DNA of 64,000 bases from Variovorax paradoxus (GCF_030811855.1 NZ_JAUSRN010000010.1:35001-99000); one strand, 5' to 3'. Positions 9,947 through 18,756 are shown, counted from the first letter of the stretch. Notes: generated by a model from the sequence alone, not told the origin. Translations and numbers: made by a program.

Positions 9947-11136
9947 ACCCCCTGCGCCGGGCCGCTCCCAGCCGGCTCGCAGCTTCTGCGCGAGCTCGCG
10001 GGGTCGCGCCTCGCATTGCGACCGCCGCGCTCTGTTTCTTTGCGGCCGGTGCCGCTCACGCCGCGCTCGACTGCGAGTTCAATGGCCGCAGCATCAATCT
10101 TTCGGACGCCAGCAGCATTGCGGGCAAGACAGGGCTCCTGCGCTGCAAGGAACGCGAAACCGGCGAACTCCAGCGCGAGCAGCAAGTGCAGAACGGGGTT
10201 TTCACGGGTCTTGCGCGCTTCTACGAAAAAGGCAAGCTGGCCAAGGAACAGACCCTCAATGCCAAGGGCAATATCCACGGCCTCGCGCGTGAGTTCGCGC
10301 CCAATGGGCAGGTATTGCGCGAGGCGGTTTACGACGACGGCCGGGAGCGCGGGCTGGTGCGCACCTTCTATCCCAGCGGCCAGTTGCGCCGCGTGACCTT
10401 TTATCCCGACGTTGGGACCGACCGTGCCTTCGTCGAGTTCACCGAGCGCGGCAAGATGGCGGCGCTGCGCTGCGGTGAAAAGCCGATGCTCGCGCCGGCG
10501 GCAGACGACGCAGCGCTGTGCGGGTTCACCGGCGGGCCTTCGCAAGTAGAGCTGTTCGACGAGCGAGGCATCCTGCGCTCGCGCCTCTCGTACCTGGCGG
10601 GCAAGCGGGTGCGGTCGCAGAACTTCTATGACAACGGCAAGCCCTCGGTGCAGGACGAGATCATCGGCAACCAGCGCACCGAACGCCAGTTTTCATCCGA
10701 GGGTGTGAAGCGCCGAGAAACCGTTTGGCGGGTGCTCGATCGCGGCGCGGTGCGGCAGCGCGAGCAGGAGTTTTCCGAAAAAGGCGCGCTTGTCCGCGAG
10801 CAGCGCTGGAACCCTGCGGGCGAGCCCGTCAGCGACGACAGCTACTACCTGAATGGCCAGCTTCGCAGCAAGGCCGTCTATCGCGCTTCCGGCGATTCGC
10901 GCACGGTCGAGATCACCGAGTTCTACGACAGCGGCCAGCGCGCCGCCTTCGGCCGCTTCCTGGTTGTGGGCCGCGGCCGGCAGGTGCCCATTGGCAAGCA
11001 CCAGCGTTTCAGCGAAAAGGGAACGCTGCTGGCCGAGTCGATCTTCGATGCCAAGGGCCGCGTGACCCGCGAGCGCAGCTGGGACGAGAACGGAGTGCTG
11101 GAGCGGGACGACCAGGTCTTCGACGAAAAGAAGTAG
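9943..11136 (+). CDS. Exported MORN-variant (YwqK-like) repeat protein
   Basis: 397 residues. A cleavable signal peptide (hydrophobic to about 42, ending AAHA) is followed by about ten repeats of the MORN-variant type, such as GLARFYEKGKLAKEQ, GLVRTFYPSGQLRR and ITEFYDSGQRAAFG. Such proteins are often labelled YwqK-family antitoxins by homology, but nothing here shows a toxin and the protein is exported. A structural or envelope role is as likely. It begins inside the VOC stop codon (ATGA). The start is fixed by that overlap and by the signal peptide, although the frame is open far upstream as a shadow of the opposite strand. Confidence 0.75.
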   Translation: MNPLRRAAPSRLAASARARGVAPRIATAALCFFAAGAAHAALDCEFNGRSINLSDASSIAGKTGLLRCKERETGELQREQQVQNGVFTGLARFYEKGKLAKEQTLNAKGNIHGLAREFAPNGQVLREAVYDDGRERGLVRTFYPSGQLRRVTFYPDVGTDRAFVEFTERGKMAALRCGEKPMLAPAADDAALCGFTGGPSQVELFDERGILRSRLSYLAGKRVRSQNFYDNGKPSVQDEIIGNQRTERQFSSEGVKRRETVWRVLDRGAVRQREQEFSEKGALVREQRWNPAGEPVSDDSYYLNGQLRSKAVYRASGDSRTVEITEFYDSGQRAAFGRFLVVGRGRQVPIGKHQRFSEKGTLLAESIFDAKGRVTRERSWDENGVLERDDQVFDEKK

Positions 11137-11156
11137 CCCGCCCCAGCCTTGCTCGC

Positions 11157-12131
11157 TCAGTCCAGCTTGACGCCGGCCTGCTTGATGATCGGACCCCAGC
11201 GCTGAGATTCGGCGCGCGACAGCGCCGCGAACTGTGCCGGCGTGCCGGGCATCGCTTCCATGCCGAAATCGTCGAAGCGCTTTTGCACCGCCGGCGCGCT
11301 GAACGCGCGGTTCAGGTCGCCGTTGAGCTTGGCCACCACGGCGGGCGGCAGGCCGGCCGGACCGAGCACGCCCTGGAACGCGAACACCTCGCTGTTGGGC
11401 ACTCCCACTTCCGCCAGCGTCGGCACGTTGGGCAGCAGCTTGCTGCGCGCGCCCGAGCCGATGGCGAGCACGCGGACCTTGTTGGCCTGCATGATCGAAA
11501 GGCCCGAGGCCAGGTCGAGGAACATGCACGGCACCTGGCCGCCCATGACGTCGGCCATCGCAGGCGCCGCGCCTCGGTAGGGAATATGAGTGATGAAGGT
11601 GCCGGTGCGCACCTTGAACATTTCCATGGCCAGGTGGTGCGGCGAGCCGTTGCCTGGCGACGCATAGTTGACCTTGCCGGGATTGGCCTTCACATAGGCC
11701 AGGAACTCCTTGAAGTTCTTGGCCGGGAAATCCGGGTGGACCACCAGCGCGAGCGGAAACTTGCCGATGGCGCCGATGTAGGTGAAGTCTTTTTCCGGAT
11801 TGAACGGCAGCTTGCTGAACAGGTGCTCGTTGAAGGCCAGCACGGCATTGTCGGCCGACAGCACGGTGTAGCCGTCGGGCTTGCTCTTGGCAACCAGGTC
11901 GGCGCCAATGTTGGTGGAGGCGCCGGGCCGGTTGTCCACCACGATCTGCTGGCCCAGCGTCTGGCGCATAGCCTCGGCCAGCGTGCGCGCGATCACGTCG
12001 GTGCCGCCGCCCGCGGGATAGGGCACCACCCACTTGATGATCTGCGAGGGATAGTCCTGCGCGCGTGCGAAGGGCGTGGCGGCCACGGCGGCGCTCGAAG
12101 CGAGCGTGGCAAGAAGTGTGCGTCGGTCCAT
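11157..12131 (-). CDS. Bug-type periplasmic solute-binding protein (tripartite tricarboxylate family)
   Basis: A 324-residue extracytoplasmic receptor of the Bug/TctC family, greatly expanded in Burkholderiales, which binds carboxylates. It has a twin-arginine-like start (MDRRTLLATL) with cleavage after FARA, then the characteristic opening IIKWVVPYPAGGGTDVIAR, the GQQIVVDNRPGAS element and IPYRGAAPAM. No TctA/TctB membrane partners are nearby, which is common for orphan Bug proteins. It lies 5 bases downstream of the DUF2783 gene and so is probably in one operon with the flavin monooxygenase. That suggests an aromatic or carboxylic substrate processed by that enzyme. The longer open frame upstream lies within the monooxygenase region and is not used. 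Confidence 0.85.
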   Translation of the reverse strand: MDRRTLLATLASSAAVAATPFARAQDYPSQIIKWVVPYPAGGGTDVIARTLAEAMRQTLGQQIVVDNRPGASTNIGADLVAKSKPDGYTVLSADNAVLAFNEHLFSKLPFNPEKDFTYIGAIGKFPLALVVHPDFPAKNFKEFLAYVKANPGKVNYASPGNGSPHHLAMEMFKVRTGTFITHIPYRGAAPAMADVMGGQVPCMFLDLASGLSIMQANKVRVLAIGSGARSKLLPNVPTLAEVGVPNSEVFAFQGVLGPAGLPPAVVAKLNGDLNRAFSAPAVQKRFDDFGMEAMPGTPAQFAALSRAESQRWGPIIKQAGVKLD

Positions 12132-12136
12132 GTCGA

Positions 12137-12367
12137 TCAGTCTCCGGTTTGTAGTATTTCTGCTGCGGACAGCGATGGTACGGGCAGCGCATGCAGCGCG
12201 TCGGCCAAAGCTCGGCGGCAGCGTGCCTCGTCGCCGACCTGCTCGAACAGCAGCAGCGCGAGCCGCGCAAGGAACAGCGATTCGCGCTCGGCGCCGGCTT
12301 CGCTGATGGCGCGCGCGCACTCGGCATAGAGATGGTCTCGCGCGTCGGGGTGAAGCGATGTCGTCAT
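12137..12367 (-). CDS. DUF2783 family small protein
   Basis: A 76-residue protein opening MTTSLHPDARDHLYAE and containing LFLARLALLLFEQVGD, which fits DUF2783. These short helical proteins are habitually encoded next to FAD-dependent aromatic monooxygenases, and their function is not known; an accessory or stabilising role is only a guess. Its ATG overlaps the monooxygenase stop (ATGA at 12367-12364), so translation is coupled, and the Bug gene follows after 5 bases. Confidence 0.75.
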   Translation of the reverse strand: MTTSLHPDARDHLYAECARAISEAGAERESLFLARLALLLFEQVGDEARCRRALADALHALPVPSLSAAEILQTGD

Positions 12368-14145
12368 GCGGCAATCTCCTTGGTCGCAACGGCGGCGCGC
12401 GCGAGCGCGTTCGTCAGTTCGCCGGGTGGCATGCGCCGCCAACGCGCGGCCACGTGGCCGTCGGGGCGCAGCAGGTAGGCGGCTCCATCGCTTGCGCCAA
12501 GCGCTTCGAACACGGCCTGGCTGGCGTGCGCATTCGCGCCCGCGACGCCCGGGCTTGCAATGGTGCAAACCGCGAACGGCAGGGCGCCGCCGCGGGCTTG
12601 CGCCACCTCGTCCTCCGGCAGCGGGACGGCATCGGCTCCCGGCTGCAGTACCAGCAGCGTGAAGACAGGGCCGATCCAGTCACTCAGGTGGCCACGCTCG
12701 AGCTGCTGCTCGGCCACGACCTCGCCAGGCAGCGGCCCCGCCGGCAGCGCATCGCCTTCGCTGGACAGCGCCGAATCTTCGTAGCGCACGGCCTGCGTCT
12801 GGCGGGGATTGATCAGTTGCGCAATGCCGCGATGCGATTCCGACAACGAAAGCGCGGCCTCGCGCAGCAGATCGAAGCCGCGCGAAGGCGGCGACATGAA
12901 CTCGGTGCTGCGCATCGCGTTCTCGGCATTCACGTGAAAGGCTGCAATGCGCTCTTGCGAGTACGAATCGAGAAGCGCCGCGTCCGACAGGCCGCGCGCC
13001 ACGAAGGCCAGCTTCCAGGCCAGGTTGTCCGCGTCATCGAAGCCGGAATTGAGGCCGCGCACGCCGAAGATCGGCATGGCGTGCGCCGCGTTGCCAGCAA
13101 AGAGCACACGGCCATGCCGATAGCTTGCGAGCGTCATTGCGCCCGCGCGGTAGACCGAGGTCCACACCGTCTTCCATGGCAGATGGCCTTCGCCGATCGC
13201 GTCGAGATGGCGCTGCACGAATGCGGCCACCGCCGCCGGCTGCAGCGCTTCTTCGGTACTCTGGCCCGCGCGCAGCTGGTAGTCGATGCGCCAGATGTCA
13301 TCGGGCTGGCGGTGCATCAGCACGGTCGAGCCGGGGTTCCACGGCGGATCGAACCACGCGCGGCGCTCGGTCGGGTGCTTGCTGTGCAGCTCGATGTCGA
13401 TGATCACGTAGCGGCCTTCGTAGCCCGTGCCCTCGAGTGCGAGCCCCATCGCCTTGCGCACGAAGCTCTGGCCGCCATCACAGGCCGCGAGCCACTGGCC
13501 TTGTACCCGATGCGCGCCATCGGCATTGCGCACGTCGAGCGTCACGCCGTCTTCATCCTGCACGATGCCGGTGAGCTCGGTGCCCCAGCGGATGTCGATG
13601 AGCCCCGGCGCCTTTTCGTTGCGGCGGAAGATCTCTTCCAGCAGGTACTGCTCGATGTAGTACTGCTCCAGGTTGATCATCGGCGGCAGCTTCTGGCACT
13701 CGTCGTGCGGCATCTCGAAGCGGAAAACCTCCGACGTCTTGTAGAAGCTGCGCCCGCCGGTCCACGGCAGCCCCTTGGCCATGAAGGCCGGCAGCACGCC
13801 GAGCCGTTCCATGATCTCTAGACTGCGGCGCGAGATGCAGGCCGCGCGGCTGCCCACGCACACCGTGTCGTCGGCTTCGAGAATCACACAGCGCACGCCC
13901 TGGTTCGCAAGCCCCAGCGCGAGCGCCATCCCGACGGGTCCGCCGCCCGCAATCACCACGGGGTGGCGGCCGGGCTCCATGCCGCCCTGTTCGAGCGGTG
14001 GCGTCCACGGCTTGTAGCGCGTGTAGCGAAAGGCGCCGACGGAGGGCGGCAACGCGGAGGCGCTGGCCATTGGCGGCACGGGGCCTGTCGCGGCATCGGC
14101 GGCGCGCGTGCCGGGCGCCTGTGCGGCAATGGTGGGGTTCGTCAT
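12364..14145 (-). CDS. FAD-dependent aromatic-type monooxygenase
   Basis: A 593-residue group-A flavoprotein monooxygenase of the PHBH fold, similar in layout to 3-(3-hydroxyphenyl)propionate hydroxylase (MhpA). It hydroxylates an aromatic ring with NAD(P)H and O2. Rossmann motif GGGPVG is at 67-72 with the ADP-ribose acidic residue in ILEADD. The second FAD motif reads FAGNAAHAMPIFGVRG, where the usual GD Asp is Asn. The C-terminal 150 residues fit the thioredoxin-like domain of this group. An N-terminal extension of about 55 residues precedes the FAD domain and may mean the true start lies further in. The substrate is unknown. It is first in an operon with DUF2783 and Bug genes and divergent from a LuxR-type regulator. 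Confidence 0.85.
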   Translation of the reverse strand: MTNPTIAAQAPGTRAADAATGPVPPMASASALPPSVGAFRYTRYKPWTPPLEQGGMEPGRHPVVIAGGGPVGMALALGLANQGVRCVILEADDTVCVGSRAACISRRSLEIMERLGVLPAFMAKGLPWTGGRSFYKTSEVFRFEMPHDECQKLPPMINLEQYYIEQYLLEEIFRRNEKAPGLIDIRWGTELTGIVQDEDGVTLDVRNADGAHRVQGQWLAACDGGQSFVRKAMGLALEGTGYEGRYVIIDIELHSKHPTERRAWFDPPWNPGSTVLMHRQPDDIWRIDYQLRAGQSTEEALQPAAVAAFVQRHLDAIGEGHLPWKTVWTSVYRAGAMTLASYRHGRVLFAGNAAHAMPIFGVRGLNSGFDDADNLAWKLAFVARGLSDAALLDSYSQERIAAFHVNAENAMRSTEFMSPPSRGFDLLREAALSLSESHRGIAQLINPRQTQAVRYEDSALSSEGDALPAGPLPGEVVAEQQLERGHLSDWIGPVFTLLVLQPGADAVPLPEDEVAQARGGALPFAVCTIASPGVAGANAHASQAVFEALGASDGAAYLLRPDGHVAARWRRMPPGELTNALARAAVATKEIAA

Positions 14146-14187
14146 GCAGCGGGATTGTCCCGATGTGCGGCGCCGGCCATTGTCATA

Positions 14188-14201
14188 ACTTCGTACGAAG
14201 T
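14188..14201. promoter_or_regulatory. Perfect 14-bp palindrome between divergent monooxygenase and LuxR-type genes
   Basis: ACTTCGTACGAAGT is its own reverse complement. It lies 42 bases from the monooxygenase start and 25 from the regulator start, the usual place for an operator shared by a divergent regulator and its target. A second smaller palindrome, CCCTAGGG, lies at 14207-14214. Binding by the adjacent LuxR-type protein is inferred only. Confidence 0.55.
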
Positions 14202-14226
14202 AATTACCCTAGGGCTACCTGCTCAC

Positions 14227-15015
14227 ATGAGGCGCTGGCGCATTCAACCCGCAGCGGACAGCACGCTGTCTACGGCCATCGTCGGCGACGTGCTGGCAGG
14301 TGTCGCCACGCCGCATCTGGCGGCCAGCTGCCTCGCGGCCATGCACCGCGTGATGCCCGTGACCTTCTGCACCGTGTTCGCGGTCGATGCCACCGGCCGC
14401 ATCGAGGCGGTGTCGGCCGCCAGCAGCTACGGCACCACGGCCGAACGAACGGCCGAACGCTACGTGGCGCAGCGCTTCGACCTTCTCGATCCCAACATGA
14501 CTTGGCTTGCGGCGCGCAAGCTGCCCAAGCGCCCGCAACTCTGGCTAGGCCATCAGCGTGCCGACGAAGTGGCCGACCCCGCCTACCGGGCAGCCTGCTA
14601 TGGGGACGTAGGCATCAGGGAACGTGCGTCGGTGCTGCTGTTGACACCGGCCGGCCAGCGCGTGGCCGTAAGCTTCTACCGCAGCCTTGCGCAGCCCGAA
14701 TTCGATGCCGCCGACTTCCAGGCGATCGAAAGGCATGCCACGCTGCTGGCCGATGCCACCCTGGCCCATGGCCGCAGCGCGGTGGGCACACGCGAAGCGG
14801 CGGCGCCCGCCCTCGCCTCGGGCCTGATGACTCTGAGCTTGCGCGAACGCGAGGTCATCGGCCACCTGCTGGCCGGCAAGACCGCCAAGCAGGTGGCGCG
14901 CGACGTGGGCATCGAACTGACCACGGTGCGCACCCACCAGTACCGGGCGTTCCGCCGGCTCGGGATACGCACGCAGAAGGAACTGCTGCTGCGCGTGACA
15001 CAGGAAGCGCCGTAG
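14227..15015 (+). CDS. LuxR-family transcriptional regulator
   Basis: 262 residues. The C-terminus (about 200-255) is a LuxR/FixJ helix-turn-helix: LSLREREVIGHLLAGKTAKQ, then VARDVGIELTTVRTHQYRAF. The N-terminal 190 residues resemble a ligand-sensing domain, but the fold could not be assigned. No receiver Asp pattern is seen, so it is probably not a response regulator. It is transcribed away from the monooxygenase operon with a palindrome between, so it most likely controls that operon in response to a substrate. ATG at 14227 starts where the conserved protein begins. The frame is open upstream inside the opposite gene. Confidence 0.8.
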   Translation: MRRWRIQPAADSTLSTAIVGDVLAGVATPHLAASCLAAMHRVMPVTFCTVFAVDATGRIEAVSAASSYGTTAERTAERYVAQRFDLLDPNMTWLAARKLPKRPQLWLGHQRADEVADPAYRAACYGDVGIRERASVLLLTPAGQRVAVSFYRSLAQPEFDAADFQAIERHATLLADATLAHGRSAVGTREAAAPALASGLMTLSLREREVIGHLLAGKTAKQVARDVGIELTTVRTHQYRAFRRLGIRTQKELLLRVTQEAP

Positions 15016-15024
15016 CGCTTCGCC

Positions 15025-15789
15025 TTACTTGCCGGCGTCCAGGCGCTTTTGCATGCGCGCCGAACGCTCGGCCGATGGCGGATGCGAGCTCATGAGCGAG
15101 CTGCCGGAGCCTCCACCGTCGAGCTTCGCCAGCTTGTCGAACGCGCTGACCAGTCCCTTGCGCTCGAGCTTGCGTTCGGTGAGCAGGTCGAAGGAATAGT
15201 TGTCGGCCGCGCTTTCGTTCGCTTGCGAGAACTGCGCGTTGACGAACTTCTCGCCCAGGTCGCCGGCTTGCGACTGCGACAGCTGGGCCACCACGCCGCC
15301 GGCGGCGCCGGCCAGACCGCGAACGGCCGAGGCGGCGTAGGCCGTCTGCATGCGCGACTTCGAATGGCCCAGCGCCACGTGGCCGATCTCGTGGCCGATG
15401 ACGCCGCGCAATTCGTCGTCGTTCATCAGGTCCATGAGGCCGCTGTACACGCGGATGCAGCCGTTGGCCATGGCCCAGGCATTCACGTCCTTGGTCATGT
15501 AGACCTTGTAATTGGCTGTCTTGCCGTTCACGGTGGTGGGCATCTGCTTGATGACCTGGTTCAGGCGCGTGGCGTAGCGGCTGCTGGCCGGCGCGATCTG
15601 GTTCTTCTGGTCCATGGCGGCGCACGACTGGTCGGACATCGTGGCGATCTCGCCGTCGCTCAGCGACATGGCCTTGAAGGCCGAGCCGCTCGCCTGGGTG
15701 AGTGCGCCGGTATCGGCGTTCTTCATGGTTTCGCAGCCGACGAGGGCGAAGGCCGCAACGGCGGCGGCCGCAATAGGCAAATAACGCAT
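15025..15789 (-). CDS. M48-family zinc metalloprotease lipoprotein
   Basis: A 254-residue peptidase M48 of the LoiP/YggG type. A lipobox FALVGC puts the lipidated Cys at 19. The zinc site is HEIGH (His133, Glu134, His137), and the third ligand is Glu192 in NESAADNYSFD. These enzymes are periplasmic or outer-membrane-attached proteases involved in envelope quality control. It is convergent with the LuxR-type gene and 141 bases downstream of the FAH gene on the same strand. That gap (15790-15930) has a GC-rich hairpin, GCGGGC/GCCCGC at 15900-15916, which may end the FAH transcript. Confidence 0.88.
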   Translation of the reverse strand: MRYLPIAAAAVAAFALVGCETMKNADTGALTQASGSAFKAMSLSDGEIATMSDQSCAAMDQKNQIAPASSRYATRLNQVIKQMPTTVNGKTANYKVYMTKDVNAWAMANGCIRVYSGLMDLMNDDELRGVIGHEIGHVALGHSKSRMQTAYAASAVRGLAGAAGGVVAQLSQSQAGDLGEKFVNAQFSQANESAADNYSFDLLTERKLERKGLVSAFDKLAKLDGGGSGSSLMSSHPPSAERSARMQKRLDAGK

Positions 15790-15930
15790 CGAAAACTCCC
15801 GTTTTTCTTGATTTGAATGGCGACCGCGGAAGCAGCCGCCGAACGCACTGCCGCTCGCGAATGATTCCGAGTCGCGGCAGCGGGAGGATCATAGCCATGG
15901 CGGGCGCGATGCCCGCGAAGCGCGGAGGCT

Positions 15931-17001
15931 TCAGTCCTCGCCGGCGTCCTCGGCCGGCGGATTCACCAGCGACACCGGCGCCACCTTCGGCCGCCCGCTC
16001 GTCGACACGATCTCCTGGTCGATCGCACCGAACAGCGAACGGCCGTCCAGGCCCTTCATCTCGATGCGGATCGTGTCGCCGAACTTCATGAATTCAGTGA
16101 CGGGCTCGCCGCCCTGGATGGTCTCGATGCAGCGCTTCTCGGCAATACACGAATAGCCCTTGGGCCATTCCATCTGGCCATTTCTTTCCACGCCCTTGTT
16201 GCTCACGGTGCCGCTGCCGACGATGCTGCCGGCGCGCACGTTGCGCGTCTTGGCGATGTGGGCAATGAGCTGGCCGAAGTGAAAGGTCATCTCGGGCCCG
16301 GCCTCGCACATGCCGACCTTGCGGCCGTTCCAGCTGCTTTGCAGCGTGAGGTGCACGCGGCCGTCTTGCCAGGCTTCGCCGAGTTCGTCGAGCGTCACGG
16401 CCACGGGGCTGAACGCCGTGGCGGGCTTGCTCTGGAAGAAGCCGAAGCCCTTGGCCAGTTCGGCCGGAATCAGGTTGCGCAGGCTCACGTCGTTGGCCAG
16501 CATCACGAGGCGGATGCCGTCGAGCGCCTGGTCCGGTGTGGCGCCCATCTTCACGTCGCCGGTGATCACGGCGATCTCAGCCTCGAAGTCGATGCCCATG
16601 GCTTCACTGGGCACGACCACGTCGTCGGTCGGGCCGACGAAGTCGTCGCTGCCGCCCTGGTACATCAGCGGGTCGGTGTAGAAGCTCTCGGGCACTTCGG
16701 CGTTGCGCGCCTTGCGCACTAGCTCGACGTGGTTCAGGTACGCCGAGCCGTCGGCCCACTGGTAGGCGCGCGGCAAAGGCGCCATGCACATCGAGGGATC
16801 GAAGGGAAAAGAATGGCGCGCGCGGCCCGTGTTAACGGCGTCATAGAGGTCCTGGAGCTGCGGGCTCATGAAGCCCCAGTCGTCCAGCACCTGCTGCAGC
16901 CGGCTCGCAATGCCGGTGGCGTAGTGCGCGAGCGTGAGGTCGCGCGAGACGACGACGAGCTGGCCGTCGCGCGAGCCGTCCTTCAGGGTGGCAAGTTTCA
17001 T
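15931..17001 (-). CDS. Fumarylacetoacetate hydrolase (FAH) family protein
   Basis: A 356-residue FAH-superfamily enzyme with the acidic metal site in GIDFEAEIAVITGD and the following segments MLANDVSLRN, GFFQSKPATAFSP and GSGTVSN. FAH enzymes cleave C-C bonds in, or isomerise, beta-diketone-type acids using Mg or Ca. At 356 residues it is longer than the roughly 280-residue short-chain members and resembles the group often annotated as fumarylacetoacetases in Burkholderiales. Tyrosine-pathway partners (homogentisate dioxygenase) are absent here, so the substrate is open. It is divergent from the DUF3108 gene, with 134 bases between. Confidence 0.85.
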   Translation of the reverse strand: MKLATLKDGSRDGQLVVVSRDLTLAHYATGIASRLQQVLDDWGFMSPQLQDLYDAVNTGRARHSFPFDPSMCMAPLPRAYQWADGSAYLNHVELVRKARNAEVPESFYTDPLMYQGGSDDFVGPTDDVVVPSEAMGIDFEAEIAVITGDVKMGATPDQALDGIRLVMLANDVSLRNLIPAELAKGFGFFQSKPATAFSPVAVTLDELGEAWQDGRVHLTLQSSWNGRKVGMCEAGPEMTFHFGQLIAHIAKTRNVRAGSIVGSGTVSNKGVERNGQMEWPKGYSCIAEKRCIETIQGGEPVTEFMKFGDTIRIEMKGLDGRSLFGAIDQEIVSTSGRPKVAPVSLVNPPAEDAGED

Positions 17002-17135
17002 GATGGCAAAAGCGTGATGAAGGACACGGCGCGAACACGAGAGCCGGCGCCGCGCCCACTAAACTGGTTGAACGGGCGGCAGTGTACCGAGGTGCTCTTG
17101 GTGAACCTCGGCGCTGGCGCCCACTCCACCATCCC

Positions 17136-18338
17136 ATGCCGACGCTCGTCGCCCCCCTGACGCCATCCATCTTCCCTCCGAGCCGCCCCTCGTGGCGGGT
17201 GCTGGCGGGGCTGACGCTGGCAGTGGGCCTGGTGCACGTGCTGCTCCTGGGGTTGGCGCCGGCCGCCATGGGTCCGGATCCTTCGCCGCTTGCGAACAAG
17301 TTCATCACGCGCACCATCGTGATCGCACCGCCGGTTGCCGAGCCAACGGCTGCACCCGCGGCCGCGCCGCCGCCCGCCGCAGCCAAGCCGTCGCCGCCAC
17401 CAAAGCCGCGGCGGCCACGGGAGCCATCCAGGCCCCGGCCGACAGAACCTCCGGCGCCTGCTCCCCAGGTTTCCGAACAGCCTGCGTCTCCAGCGCCGGA
17501 TCTCACAGCGCAGAATGCTACTGATTCAGGAGCAGCCACGCCAGAGCCTGCAGCCAGCGCCCCGGCAGGCGCCGCGTTGGGCGGCGCCGGCAGCACGGCC
17601 AACACCGGCATGGAGAACGGCGCGTCCGGCGATCCTGCGGGCGCGGCCTCCGCCGCGGCAGGCAACGTGGTCGGACCTGAAGCCTTGCGCATTCCCGGCT
17701 CGGTGAGGCTGGCCTTCGCGGTCACGGGCCAGCAGGGCGCCTCGCCGATGCAGGGCGTTTTCGGCGACCTGGTCTGGCTGCAGGACGGCAGCAGCTACGA
17801 CGCCCGGCTGTCGCTCAAATTCCTGTTCAAGACCATCCGCAGCCAACACAGCACCGGCCGGATCGGCGCTACCGGCATCGAACCGGCGCGCTTCTCCGAA
17901 AGCCGCAAGGGCGAGGTGGCCTCGCATTTCCTGCGCGACCAGGGACAGGTGATGTTCAGTAACAACGCCCCGAGCGTGCCCCTGCTTCCGGGGGCGCAAG
18001 ACCGGCTCAGCGTGGTGATGCAGCTGGGCGGCATGCTGGCCGGGGACCCGGCTCGCTACCCGGCCGGAAGCCGCATTTCCGTCCAGACGGTCGGGCCGCG
18101 CGACGCGGGTGTCTGGGTTTTCAACATCGAGGGCGCAGAGCAGATGACCGTGCCGGCCGGGGAATACGCGGTGCGCAAGCTCACGCGCAGCCCTCGGCGC
18201 GAGTTCGACGACAAGGTCGAAATCTGGCTTGCGCCGGCCATGGGGTACCTCCCGGTACGGATGAAACTGACACAGCCCAACGGCGATTTCGCCGACATGC
18301 AGTTGCGTGAAACCCTTCCCGCCGGGCCGGCCAGCTGA
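17136..18338 (+). CDS. DUF3108 domain protein with N-terminal membrane anchor
   Basis: 400 residues: a hydrophobic segment at about 22-45 that could anchor the protein, a long Pro/Ala-rich spacer (about 65-190) including PPAAAKPSPPPKPRRPRE, which resembles a TonB-like periplasm-spanning arm, and a C-terminal DUF3108 domain (about 195-390) rich in beta strands. DUF3108 proteins are thought to bind lipidic or hydrophobic molecules in the periplasm; the function is not established. ATG at 17136 is preferred to the in-frame upstream codon at 17082 because it begins just before the anchor. Convergent with nothing; DUF3567 follows after 87 bases. Confidence 0.75.
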   Translation: MPTLVAPLTPSIFPPSRPSWRVLAGLTLAVGLVHVLLLGLAPAAMGPDPSPLANKFITRTIVIAPPVAEPTAAPAAAPPPAAAKPSPPPKPRRPREPSRPRPTEPPAPAPQVSEQPASPAPDLTAQNATDSGAATPEPAASAPAGAALGGAGSTANTGMENGASGDPAGAASAAAGNVVGPEALRIPGSVRLAFAVTGQQGASPMQGVFGDLVWLQDGSSYDARLSLKFLFKTIRSQHSTGRIGATGIEPARFSESRKGEVASHFLRDQGQVMFSNNAPSVPLLPGAQDRLSVVMQLGGMLAGDPARYPAGSRISVQTVGPRDAGVWVFNIEGAEQMTVPAGEYAVRKLTRSPRREFDDKVEIWLAPAMGYLPVRMKLTQPNGDFADMQLRETLPAGPAS

Positions 18339-18391
18339 GAGTACAAATAAAGTAAAGAAACACCGTTGTGACAGCGATGCGACAACCCTTC

Positions 18392-18419
18392 TTGAAACTG
18401 GCGCGTTGATTGCTATCTA
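18392..18419 (+). promoter_or_regulatory. Possible promoter of the DUF3567 gene
   Basis: TTGAAA at 18392-18397 and TATCTA at 18414-18419 are 16 bases apart. The -35 match is good and the -10 poor. If used, transcription would begin almost at the ATG at 18426, favouring the downstream ATG at 18459 as the translated start. Confidence 0.3.
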
Positions 18420-18425
18420 AGCCTC

Positions 18426-18737
18426 ATGAACGCTATCGACATCCTCACAGGCCCCGCAATGAACATGCTCTATGACTCGGAGTCCTTCGTCGTCGTGCAC
18501 GTGCAGCCGAACGAAAGTGATACACCGGCGCAACCCAATGTGCCGGTTCTGGAACGCCACGGCTTCGAGATCGTCGACAAGCGTTCCGGCAAGGAGGTCT
18601 ACCTCGATGGTTCGTGGGCCGAACTGTTCCAGCAGCAAATTGCCGCCTGGCAGCTCAACACGCCGACCCAGGAAGAGGTCGAGGACACGCTCGAGGGCTA
18701 TGCCGAGCTGGCCCACACGCCCGTGCTGGTGCACTGA
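18426..18737 (+). CDS. DUF3567 family protein
   Basis: Small acidic cytoplasmic protein, up to 103 residues, of the betaproteobacterial DUF3567 family. Conserved features are MNMLYDSESFVVVHV at the start, GFEIVDKRSGKEVYLDG and the closing QEEVEDTLEGYAELA. The function is unknown. Family members usually begin at the MNMLYDS segment, so ATG at 18459 may be the true start, 11 codons inside the coordinates given. It is followed by a clear intrinsic terminator. Confidence 0.8.
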   Translation: MNAIDILTGPAMNMLYDSESFVVVHVQPNESDTPAQPNVPVLERHGFEIVDKRSGKEVYLDGSWAELFQQQIAAWQLNTPTQEEVEDTLEGYAELAHTPVLVH

Positions 18738-18756
18738 AGTCCGCCTCGCGGACCCA

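Noticed and set aside
9943..11136. Antitoxin of a toxin-antitoxin pair
   Set aside because: The protein is exported and no toxin-like gene adjoins it; the label rests only on MORN-type repeat similarity.
14227..15015. Quorum-sensing LuxR with a cognate synthase
   Set aside because: No luxI-type gene nearby and the N-terminal domain lacks features I could assign to autoinducer binding; the metabolic neighbour is a better clue.
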